13,972 nucleotides of DNA, taken from an uncultured Clostridia bacterium. Lineage in GTDB: Bacteria; Bacillota; Clostridia; Monoglobales; Monoglobaceae. Location of the stretch: contig CAKSIW010000068.1 in assembly GCA_934463175.1 (NCBI GenBank), forward strand, positions 1 to 13,972. The letters run 5' to 3'. How positions within the stretch are numbered: position 1 is the first letter of the stretch; each line of letters opens with the position of its first letter. Below, piece by piece: positions 6,131 to 12,450 of the stretch. Below the pieces are notes generated by a model, which saw only the letters and a list, made by a program, of their open reading frames with translations, was not told where the DNA came from and made no database searches. Position numbers and translations under genes: made by a program.

Positions 6131-7291
6131 TTATATATCAATCTCCGAAACATCAAGCTCGCCGGACATAAGCTTTGGCAATAGTGTATCACGCATTTCC
6201 GCAAGCAGAGTATTTTCGTAGGTACGAGATACAATTTCCTCAAACATTGGCTTTACAAGGCAATTGAACTCTCGGATTTCATCGGTTGTTGGCGAGTATA
6301 TAGGCATTTTGCGTAATTCACCTAAACTGATATATTTTTGAGTGCTACCCGCAAGACATTTTTCAATATGTTGTAGTGTCCTCTCACTTTTAAGGTAGCA
6401 AAGAAAATAATATGCGAGTTCGGGAGTATGAGAGGTTTTGAACAATGCCACATTTTTTATGGCGAAGTCAATAGCCTCATATGGAATATAAGATATTAAT
6501 CCAATAGTCCCTATCATACTCATCAAAATGTCTTTAGTTTCAACAAGGCTGCGTTCGTTTATTTTATCAAAATCAGCCTTGGATATGTGGTTTGCTGAAG
6601 CTTTGTCAACACCAAATGATAAAAGATGTTTTGAAGTAATAAGATAGTATCCCGTTGTTTGTACTTTAGGCGAATCGTGAGTGCCATCTCTAACATCAAT
6701 AATGCTTGTTAATTCGACTGATTCACTGTTTACCTCGGAAAACATCTTATTATACACAGCTTGTGCTTGCTGCTCTAAATTATTGTTTATTGCATTGTTT
6801 AGTTCAATTTTGTCATCAATATTAGATAAAATTTTTGTTATTCGAGATTGAGTATCAATATTGGGTATATCAACATCTATATTAGCAAAAGTGTCTCTTG
6901 TTATTGTATCGAAAACAGAACCGTGGGTCATTGCTTTAAGTTTTCTCACGCTGTGTTTTATCAAGTAATACAAGAAGGTGCTGTCAATGTTGTCTTTAGC
7001 TCTTATACCATAACAAGACTGATTAAAAGCCATCGGAAACGGTATCATAGCCAGTTCTCCAACAGTTCCTCTGGCTGAAATGATGATGTCATTTTTTTTT
7101 AGTAACTTTGTGGAACTATTATTAAGACCTTCCTCAGTAATAGTTTTCTCTGAAAAGTATACATATCGGTTCTCATTATTAAAATCTTTTACTGACAACC
7201 AGTTAATATTGCCGTTCCAATATTCAGGTTTGGATGTTTTTGGGGTACCACCTCCAATTATATCCATAACTTCAGAAAGTTTACACTTCAT
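6131..7291 (-). CDS. hsdS: Type I restriction-modification specificity subunit (HsdS)
   Basis: This 386-residue subunit has the usual two-fold layout. Target recognition domain 1 is at about residues 1-143 (with IGGGTPKTSKPEYW and NDIIISARGTVGE), followed by a helical conserved spacer at about 144-185 (RITKILSNIDDKIELNNAIN). Target recognition domain 2 is at about 190-332 (RDGTHDSPKV, KDILMSMIGTIG), and the terminal helix ends LLPKLMSGELDV. Each domain would read one half of a bipartite target. The open frame extends upstream to 7432, but I choose ATG 7291: it gives the family N-terminus KLSEVMDIIGGG and the common 11-base overlap with the hsdM stop. Base composition is AT-rich compared with its partners (19 G+C in the 60 bases from 6841), as often seen where recognition domains have been exchanged. 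No second hsdS copy or recombinase is visible. Confidence 0.95.
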   Translation of the reverse strand: MKCKLSEVMDIIGGGTPKTSKPEYWNGNINWLSVKDFNNENRYVYFSEKTITEEGLNNSSTKLLKKNDIIISARGTVGELAMIPFPMAFNQSCYGIRAKDNIDSTFLYYLIKHSVRKLKAMTHGSVFDTITRDTFANIDVDIPNIDTQSRITKILSNIDDKIELNNAINNNLEQQAQAVYNKMFSEVNSESVELTSIIDVRDGTHDSPKVQTTGYYLITSKHLLSFGVDKASANHISKADFDKINERSLVETKDILMSMIGTIGLISYIPYEAIDFAIKNVALFKTSHTPELAYYFLCYLKSERTLQHIEKCLAGSTQKYISLGELRKMPIYSPTTDEIREFNCLVKPMFEEIVSRTYENTLLAEMRDTLLPKLMSGELDVSEIDI

Positions 7292-8783
7292 ACCCAATCG
7301 CCCCCAGTTTACTGCGGATTTCATCTTCCAGCTCATGCGACTTTTTGAACATATCCGAAAGCTCGGAAGTGAGACGAGACATTTTTTCTTCAAACAGTTC
7401 ACTGTCGTCCTCTTGTTCTTCAATTCCAACATATCTGCCGGGAGTTAAAATAAAGTCCTGCTTTTCGATTTCCTGAAGGTCACAGGCGGCACAGAAGCCT
7501 TTGACATCTTCAAGTGTACCTTCTTGGAATGCCGTAAATGTATCTGCCAGCTTCTCTATATCTTCATCGGTAAAATCTCTGTGCTTACGGTCAACCATAT
7601 GCCCCATTTTGCGTGCGTCAATGAAAAGGGTTTTGCCCTTTTGCTTTTTGTTTTTGGAAATAAACCAAAGCGTAACGGGAATTGTGACGCTGTAGAAAAG
7701 CTGTGTGGGCAAAGCAACAATGCCTTCCACAAGGTCAGCCTGAATGATCTTTTTTCTGATTTCGCCCTCACCGCCTGACTGTGACGACAGTGCGCCGTTG
7801 GCAAGCACAAGACCGATTTTCCCGTTCGGTGCAAGGTGGTGAATCATATGCTGAATCCATGCATAGTTGGCATTTCCCGCAGGCGGTGTGCCGTATTTCC
7901 ACCGAACATCGTCTTTGAGCTTTTCCTGTCCCCAGTTTGAAAGGTTAAACGGCGGATTTGCCATAATAAAGTCAGCTTTCAGCGTTTTGTGCAAATCGTT
8001 GAAAAATGTGTCCGCCTGATATGCTCCGAAATCCGCGTCAATACCGCGGATAGCCATATTCATTTTTGCCATTTTCCATGTGTCGGCGTTTGATTCCTGA
8101 CCGTAAACCGCAATTTCACCGCGTGTTCCGCTGTGCGCCTGAATGAATTTCGCGCTCTGAACAAACATGCCGCCGCTGCCGCAGCAGGGGTCATATACAC
8201 GGCAGTTTTTAAACGGCTTCAGGACTGCAACAATTGTTTTAACGATACTTGCCGGAGTGTAAAACTCACCGCCCTTAACGCCTTCATAGGCTGCAAACTG
8301 CGCAATGCAATATTCATATGTTCTGCCGAGAAGGTCTTTGCTTTCCTCTGTGCCGCCCATATCCATATTTGTGAACAGGTCAACAACGTCACCCAAAACG
8401 CGCTTGTCAAGATCGGGGCTTGCATAGTTTTTCGGAAGGACATTTTTCAGTGCCGCATTTTCTTTTTCAATGGCACGCATTGCATTGTCGATGATTGTGC
8501 CGATTTCGGGCGTGTGGGCATTTGAGGCAATTCTGCCCCACCTTGCCTCCTCGGGCACAAAGAAAATGCTTTCCTCAGCATAGGCGTCTCTGTCGTCCTC
8601 GAATCCGTCGCCCTCGTCAATCAACTGCCGGTAACGCTTTTCAAATGCGCTTGAAATATACCGCAGGAATATAAGCCCCACAATAACTTTTCTGTATTCC
8701 GCAGCCGGAATATGTCCCCAAAGAACGCACGCCGCGTCCCAGATTTGTTTTTCAAAGCCGATGTTGGCACTGCTTGAAGCCAT
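7281..8783 (-). CDS. hsdM: Type I restriction-modification methyltransferase subunit (HsdM)
   Basis: This 500-residue N6-adenine DNA methyltransferase begins with an N-terminal helical domain (FEKQIWDAACVLWGHIPAAEY) that contacts HsdS and DNA. The catalytic domain has the S-adenosylmethionine motif DPCCGSGGMF at 198-207 and the catalytic NPPF at 276-279. The GGEFYTPASIV segment at about 171-181 is also typical. Two HsdM with one HsdS would form the modification enzyme. The frame extends to a GTG at 8828, but ATG 8783 is preceded by AGGAG at 7 bases and gives the family N-terminus MASSSANIGF, so it is preferred; the upstream codons belong to a repeated leader sequence. It is the first gene of the minus-strand run, overlaps hsdS and has its own promoter near 8933-8962. 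Length and motifs indicate an intact enzyme. Confidence 0.96.
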   Translation of the reverse strand: MASSSANIGFEKQIWDAACVLWGHIPAAEYRKVIVGLIFLRYISSAFEKRYRQLIDEGDGFEDDRDAYAEESIFFVPEEARWGRIASNAHTPEIGTIIDNAMRAIEKENAALKNVLPKNYASPDLDKRVLGDVVDLFTNMDMGGTEESKDLLGRTYEYCIAQFAAYEGVKGGEFYTPASIVKTIVAVLKPFKNCRVYDPCCGSGGMFVQSAKFIQAHSGTRGEIAVYGQESNADTWKMAKMNMAIRGIDADFGAYQADTFFNDLHKTLKADFIMANPPFNLSNWGQEKLKDDVRWKYGTPPAGNANYAWIQHMIHHLAPNGKIGLVLANGALSSQSGGEGEIRKKIIQADLVEGIVALPTQLFYSVTIPVTLWFISKNKKQKGKTLFIDARKMGHMVDRKHRDFTDEDIEKLADTFTAFQEGTLEDVKGFCAACDLQEIEKQDFILTPGRYVGIEEQEDDSELFEEKMSRLTSELSDMFKKSHELEDEIRSKLGAIGYEV

Positions 8784-8804
8784 GTTTTTTCTCCTAACCC
8801 GTTT

Positions 8805-8908
8805 TAAATCTTCCGCAGAATCCGTCACTCGGTTTTCCGCGCGCCCTGCGTCTGCATAAATCTTCCGCAGAGTCCGTCACTCGGTTTTCCGCCGCGCCCT
8901 GCGTCTGC
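8805..8908. repeat. Tandem duplication of about 51 bp in the hsdM leader
   Basis: Two adjacent direct copies, 8805-8855 and 8857-8908, differ by one substitution and one 1-base indel. Each starts TAAATCTTCCGCAGA and ends GCCCTGCGTCTGC. They lie between the hsdM promoter and its ribosome site, within the transcribed leader. Each copy contains CCGCAGA, and TCTGCGG occurs at 8904-8910, so the copies can also form stems in the mRNA. No other copy is seen in this window. The repeat could be a slipped-strand duplication or two units of a dispersed genomic repeat. Confidence 0.85.
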
Positions 8909-8932
8909 GGACGCTTTCGCGGTGCTGCATAT

Positions 8933-8962
8933 AGTATAGCATATTTGAGATGATAAAATCAA
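8933..8962 (-). promoter_or_regulatory. Sigma-A-type promoter of the hsdMSR operon
   Basis: On the minus strand, TTGATT (8962-8957) and TATACT (8938-8933) are separated by 18 bases. Transcription would start near 8926, giving a leader of about 140 bases that contains the tandem repeat before hsdM. This is the only good promoter-like pair between hsdM and the riboswitch promoter on that strand. Confidence 0.6.
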
Positions 8963-9073
8963 TAATAATGTAAAAATTTGTTTATTTAATGCTCAAATTC
9001 CAATATTTTCACAAAATTATTTATAATTAACAATTTAAAAGGAGAAAAAAATGATTTTTTATTGAAAAAAACA

Positions 9074-9102
9074 TTGACCTTTTTTAAAAATTATGATAAT
9101 AT
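9074..9102 (+). promoter_or_regulatory. Sigma-A-type promoter of the lysine-transport operon
   Basis: TTGACC (9074-9079) and TAATAT (9097-9102) are separated by 17 bases. The expected start near 9109 is just before the 5' strand of the riboswitch P1 helix at 9115, exactly where a riboswitch transcript should begin. The stretch 8963-9073 before it is AT-rich and holds nothing else I can support. Confidence 0.8.
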
Positions 9103-9111
9103 GTCAATACA

Positions 9112-9282
9112 GACGATAGAGGTGCGGGAATTATCAGTAAGGATTTTTGGAGTTGCTCCCGGTCGGATAGCCGAATCCCGAAAGGAATTGTCGCCGAAGA
9201 ATATGTCGGGTGTCCGTCCGCCGTGTTCTGGTTGTATGTATAAGATATATGCAACTGTCACATTCGTGGAGCGCTATCCGTA
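9112..9282 (+). ncRNA. Lysine (L-box) riboswitch aptamer
   Basis: The conserved L-box core is present in order: GATAGAGGTGCGG at the 5' side, ATTATCAGTA, a GGAGTTGCTCCC stem, GCCGAA (with a similar element at 9170-9175), GTGTTCTGG, then ACTGTCACATTCGTGGAGCGCTATC at the 3' side. The closing helix P1 pairs GATAG 9115-9119 with CTATC 9274-9278. The order and spacing match the lysine riboswitch family described for lysC leaders. It binds free lysine and represses the downstream genes. Here it precedes an ABC importer rather than a biosynthetic gene, which is a known arrangement and assigns lysine as the probable substrate. Confidence 0.95.
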
Positions 9283-9311
9283 GTTTTTGGTATTTTGGTT
9301 AATGATTTTTC

Positions 9312-9355
9312 AAGCCGTGTACGTTTAACTATGAGCGTTCACGGCTTTTTGTTTT
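9312..9355 (+). terminator. Intrinsic terminator, the riboswitch expression platform
   Basis: The arm AAGCCGTGTACG (9312-9323) pairs with CGTTCACGGCTT (9336-9347) with one mismatch, followed by a T-rich run (TTTGTTTT). It sits between the aptamer and the first transporter gene, so lysine binding would favour termination here. I could not identify the competing antiterminator pairing with confidence. Confidence 0.85.
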
Positions 9356-9394
9356 GTGATTTGTCTGAATATTTTAAAAAGGCGGTAGAGACAG

Positions 9395-10222
9395 ATGAAA
9401 AAAATTATTTCGGTTCTGATTGCAGCAGTGCTCGCCATCGGCATGACGGGCTGCGGCTCACAGAAAAAGGAAAGCGCGAATGACGGCGATGTTCTGCGTG
9501 TCGGCATGGAATGTAACTATGCCCCCTATAACTGGTCGCAGGCGGACGATTCCGACGGCGCAATTGCAATTGCAAATGTTGACAATATGTACACAAACGG
9601 ATATGACGTTCAGGTCGCAAAGAAAATTGCGGATTCACTGGGCAAAAAGCTTGAAATCTATGCTTATGAATGGGACAGCCTCATTCCGGGCGTTCAGTCG
9701 GGAAAGTTTGACATGATTATTGCAGGTATGAGTCCGACCTCAGAGAGAAAGGAAAAGATTGACTTTTCGGACAACTATTTCACCTCAAACCTTGTCATTG
9801 TCACAAAGAAGGACGCACTGGACGATGTCAAGACAATTGCGGATTTGAAGGACAAGAAGATTGCGGCGCAGTCGGGAACATTCCATCTTGATGCTCTCAC
9901 GGAGCAGTCTGAGGCAAAGGTGAGCGAGCTTGCGGATTTCTCAACAATGTTCATTGCTCTCGGTGCAGGCACGATTGAGGGATATGTGGCAGAGGAGCCG
10001 ACCGCAATGGCGGTTTGTGAGGATCCTGCATACGGATATGTTGCATTTGTCAACAATGACACAGGCTTCAAGGTTGCGGATGATGATGTCAGCATTGCGG
10101 TCGGTGTCAAGAAGGGTTCGGAGCTGAAGGATAAAATCAACGGTGTTCTTGCCGATTTCAACACAGACGCTCAGAAGGAGCTTATGGAAGAAATGGTCAG
10201 AATCGCACCGTCGGAAGAATAA
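9395..10222 (+). CDS. Substrate-binding lipoprotein of an amino acid (probably lysine) ABC importer
   Basis: This 275-residue member of extracellular solute-binding protein family 3 has an N-terminus with two lysines, a hydrophobic core and the lipobox MTGC, with lipidation expected at Cys20. It should be anchored to the outer face of the membrane. The mature protein starts with a Ser/Asn/Asp linker. The family core follows: LRVGMECNYAPYNW, then GYDVQVAKKIADSLGKKLEI, EWDSLIPGVQSGKFDMIIAGMSPTSERKEKIDFSDNY, and a second-lobe KIAAQSGT segment. It captures the amino acid and delivers it to the permease next door. It is the first gene after the lysine riboswitch and terminator, which supports lysine as ligand, although generic family features also fit other polar amino acids. 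The ATG at 9395 follows a GGCGG site about 10 bases upstream. Confidence 0.93.
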   Translation: MKKIISVLIAAVLAIGMTGCGSQKKESANDGDVLRVGMECNYAPYNWSQADDSDGAIAIANVDNMYTNGYDVQVAKKIADSLGKKLEIYAYEWDSLIPGVQSGKFDMIIAGMSPTSERKEKIDFSDNYFTSNLVIVTKKDALDDVKTIADLKDKKIAAQSGTFHLDALTEQSEAKVSELADFSTMFIALGAGTIEGYVAEEPTAMAVCEDPAYGYVAFVNNDTGFKVADDDVSIAVGVKKGSELKDKINGVLADFNTDAQKELMEEMVRIAPSEE

Positions 10223-10241
10223 TTTTTGGCAGGTAGATTAA

Positions 10242-11012
10242 ATGGCAGATTTTTTAAAGGAAGTTGCAGATATATTGGTTAAATACCGCGGATATTTTCT
10301 TCAGGGTATCGGCTACACAATGCTGATTGCGCTTGTGGGAACAACGGTTGGCTTGGTGATCGGTCTGATTACGGGAATTGTGCGGACGATTCCCGAATCG
10401 AAGAACCCGTTTGTCAGAGTGCTGCTCAGAATTGTGAATGCGCTGATAAGCATTTATGTTGAAATATTCAGAGGAACTCCGATGATGGTTCAGTCCATGG
10501 TCATTTTCTGGGGATATGCCTTCATGAATGACGGGCAGACGCTGCCGCTGATTCCGGCAGGTATCTTCATTGTGTCGATTAACACCGGTGCATATATGGC
10601 AGAGATTGTGCGCGGAGGTATTATTTCAATTGACAGAGGGCAGTTTGAGGGTGCATATTCCATTGGAATGAACCACTGGCAGACGATGATAAACGTGATT
10701 GTGCCGCAGACAATGAGAAACATTTTGCCTGCAATCAGCAATGAGTTTGTCATCAACATCAAGGACACCTCGGTGTTGAATGTCATCGGCGTGACGGAGC
10801 TTTATTTCTTCACGGCGAAGATTTCCAAAATGACATGGGCAATTTTTGAAACATATGTGGTTGCCTGTGTGATATATTTCATTCTCACGTTCACGATAAC
10901 GCGTATTCTGAAATATGCGGAGCATAAAATTGACGGACCTTCATCATATCTGATACATCATTCGTCAACAATGCCCGATGAAAGCTTCATGGCAGAGGAG
11001 GGCGGAAAATGA
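10242..11012 (+). CDS. Polar amino acid (probably lysine) ABC importer permease
   Basis: This 256-residue permease is of the HisM/GlnP type, with about five membrane spans starting at residues 20-45. The conserved EIFRGTPMMVQ segment is at about 74-84. The cytoplasmic EAA loop, EGAYSIGMNHWQTMINVIVP at about 136-155, carries the invariant glycine at 142 and is the docking site for the ATPase. A second typical segment is ISNEFVINIKDTSVLNVIGVTEL. The last 25 residues form a hydrophilic tail beyond the usual end. The gene starts 19 bases after the lipoprotein stop and its end overlaps the ATPase start by 4 bases (ATGA), so the three genes form one translationally linked operon. Only one permease is present, so it would act as a homodimer. 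Confidence 0.94.
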   Translation: MADFLKEVADILVKYRGYFLQGIGYTMLIALVGTTVGLVIGLITGIVRTIPESKNPFVRVLLRIVNALISIYVEIFRGTPMMVQSMVIFWGYAFMNDGQTLPLIPAGIFIVSINTGAYMAEIVRGGIISIDRGQFEGAYSIGMNHWQTMINVIVPQTMRNILPAISNEFVINIKDTSVLNVIGVTELYFFTAKISKMTWAIFETYVVACVIYFILTFTITRILKYAEHKIDGPSSYLIHHSSTMPDESFMAEEGGK

Positions 11013-11758
11013 GCGAAAAGGATTCAAACACGATAATATCAATCAAGGGCTTGAAAAAAAGCTTTGGCGAAAATGTTGTCCTCAAGGACATAAACTTCTC
11101 GGTCAGCCGCGGCGATGTCACCTGTATCATCGGCTCGTCGGGTTCGGGAAAGTCCACAATGCTCAGGTGTATTAACCTTCTTGAAGAGCCGACGGGCGGA
11201 GAGATTGTTTATGACGGAAAGAACATTCTTGAAACGAAAAACATTCCTGCCTACAGGGCAAAGGTTGAAATGGTTTTCCAGAGCTTCAATCTTTTTGAAA
11301 ATATGACCGTGCTGAAAAACTGCATGATCGGTCAGAGAAAGGTTCTGAAGGCTGACAAGGAAACCGCAAGGCGTGAGGCAATGTTCTATCTCGAAAAGGT
11401 CGGAATGGCACCGTATATCAACGCGAAGCCGAGACAGCTTTCGGGAGGACAGAAGCAGAGAGTGGCAATTGCAAGGGCACTTGCGATGAAGCCTGATGTG
11501 ATTCTTTTTGACGAGCCGACCTCGGCACTCGACCCTCAGATGGTCGGTGAGGTTCTGGAGGTCATCAAGAACATTGCAAATGAAGGACTCACAATGATCA
11601 TTGTGACTCATGAAATGGCATTTGCGCGCGATGTGTCAAATCATGTTGTTTTCATGAAGGACGGAGTGATTTGTGAGGAAGGAACACCCGAGGAAATATT
11701 CAAAAATCCGAAAAAAGACGAAACGAAAGCGTTTCTGTCGAGGTTTATGAATCAATAA
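11009..11758 (+). CDS. Polar amino acid (probably lysine) ABC importer ATPase
   Basis: This 249-residue GlnQ/HisP-type ATPase shows all ABC motifs in order: Walker A GSSGSGKST at 42-50, Q-loop Gln91 in MVFQSFNLF, signature LSGGQ at 144-148, Walker B VILFDEP at 164-170, D-loop SALD, and switch His201 in IIVTHEM. It dimerises on the cytoplasmic face and powers uptake through the preceding permease, whose EAA loop it binds. Its ATG lies inside the permease stop region (4-base overlap). No regulatory C-terminal domain is present, as is usual for this subfamily. It is the last gene of the riboswitch-controlled operon. Confidence 0.95.
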   Translation: MSEKDSNTIISIKGLKKSFGENVVLKDINFSVSRGDVTCIIGSSGSGKSTMLRCINLLEEPTGGEIVYDGKNILETKNIPAYRAKVEMVFQSFNLFENMTVLKNCMIGQRKVLKADKETARREAMFYLEKVGMAPYINAKPRQLSGGQKQRVAIARALAMKPDVILFDEPTSALDPQMVGEVLEVIKNIANEGLTMIIVTHEMAFARDVSNHVVFMKDGVICEEGTPEEIFKNPKKDETKAFLSRFMNQ

Positions 11759-11762
11759 CAAA

Positions 11763-11799
11763 GGCAAAAGAGCGACAGCTGCATGACTGCCGCTTTTGC
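11763..11799 (+). terminator. Imperfect hairpin after the transporter operon, possible weak terminator
   Basis: GCAAA, AGCG and CAG on the left can pair with CTG, CGCT and TTTGC on the right, with a 2-base bulge, one mismatch and an 8-nt loop. No true U-tract follows (TGTAATAAAC), so termination may be inefficient and some read-through into the pyrophosphatase gene is possible. The rest of the gap before that gene shows no convincing promoter. Confidence 0.3.
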
Positions 11800-11874
11800 T
11801 GTAATAAACAGAGAGACTGCGTATCATAATAAAAACTGTAGGCTGCGTATGCGGCAGAATGGAGAGTGTTTTAT

Positions 11875-12402
11875 ATGAACATATGGCATGACATTGATGA
11901 ATCAAGGGTGACCTCAACAAATTTTTATGCGGTTATTGAGATTCCGAAAGGCGGAAAGTCGAAATATGAGCTTGACAAGGCAACGGGACTTCTGAGGCTT
12001 GACAGGGTTTTATATACGTCAACCCACTATCCTGCAAACTATGGGTTCATTCCGCGGACATATGCCGAGGACAATGACCCTCTTGACGTTCTTGTGCTTT
12101 GCTCGGAGACAATTCAGCCGATGTCGTTGGTTGAATGCTTCCCAATCGGGGTCATAACAATGACCGATAACGGGGAGGCGGACGAGAAAATAATTGCGAT
12201 ACCTGTGAATGACCCGAGTTATAACATGTATCATGATATTTCGGATTTGCCCAAGCATATTTTTGACGAAATGGCGCATTTCTTTTCGGTGTATAAAGCA
12301 CTTGAAAACAAGAAAACGGCTGTTGACAAGGTGGACAGAAAAGATGTTGCGGAACAGATCATTAAAAAGTCAATTGAAAGATATAAAGAACATTTTGCAT
12401 AA
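11875..12402 (+). CDS. ppa: Family I soluble inorganic pyrophosphatase
   Basis: This 175-residue cytosolic enzyme hydrolyses pyrophosphate to two phosphates and so drives biosynthetic reactions to completion. The family I signature EDNDPLDVLV has its metal-binding aspartates at residues 66, 68 and 71, and further active-site residues are visible: IEIPKGGKSKYELD (Glu22, Lys28 or Lys30, Glu32), Asp98, Asp103 and Lys105. The HYPANYGFIP motif is also characteristic. Length is normal. I choose ATG 11875 because GGAGAG lies 8 bases upstream; a GTG at 11866 would overlap that site. It faces htpG tail to tail and shares a terminator with it. The family II (DHH-type) enzyme common in Firmicutes is not what this is. 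Confidence 0.95.
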   Translation: MNIWHDIDESRVTSTNFYAVIEIPKGGKSKYELDKATGLLRLDRVLYTSTHYPANYGFIPRTYAEDNDPLDVLVLCSETIQPMSLVECFPIGVITMTDNGEADEKIIAIPVNDPSYNMYHDISDLPKHIFDEMAHFFSVYKALENKKTAVDKVDRKDVAEQIIKKSIERYKEHFA

Positions 12403-12409
12403 GAAAAAG

Positions 12410-12440
12410 GCGGTGCGCTTTTGCGCACCGCTTCTTTTTA
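12410..12440. terminator. Bidirectional terminator between ppa and htpG
   Basis: A perfect 9-bp G+C-rich stem (GCGGTGCGC 12410-12418 with 12423-12431) has a TTTT loop, preceded by AAGAAAAAG and followed by TTCTTTTT. It therefore gives a U-tract in both directions and can end both convergent transcripts. It starts only 8 bases after the ppa stop and lies 20 bases from the htpG stop. Confidence 0.92.
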
Positions 12441-12450
12441 TGCCGCACTT

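Noticed and set aside
7292..7432. HsdS extended upstream by 47 residues
   Set aside because: The extension is the out-of-frame 3' end of hsdM and has no homology to HsdS. ATG 7291 gives the normal N-terminus and length.
6131..8783. Phase-variable restriction system with invertible hsdS
   Set aside because: Only one complete hsdS is present, with no second partial copy, inverted repeats or recombinase gene near it.
8784..8828. Longer HsdM starting at GTG 8828
   Set aside because: The added 15 codons come from the duplicated leader sequence and lack a ribosome site, while ATG 8783 has AGGAG at 7 bases and the family N-terminus.
9051..9065. Tiny ATG frame after AAAGGAG (M-I-F-Y-stop)
   Set aside because: It is only four codons and lies before the riboswitch promoter, so it is not in the lysine-operon transcript. 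It looks like chance in AT-rich DNA.
9062..9283. 73-residue plus-strand open frame over the riboswitch
   Set aside because: It coincides with the structured L-box aptamer, starts without a ribosome site upstream of the promoter, and its translation is not protein-like.
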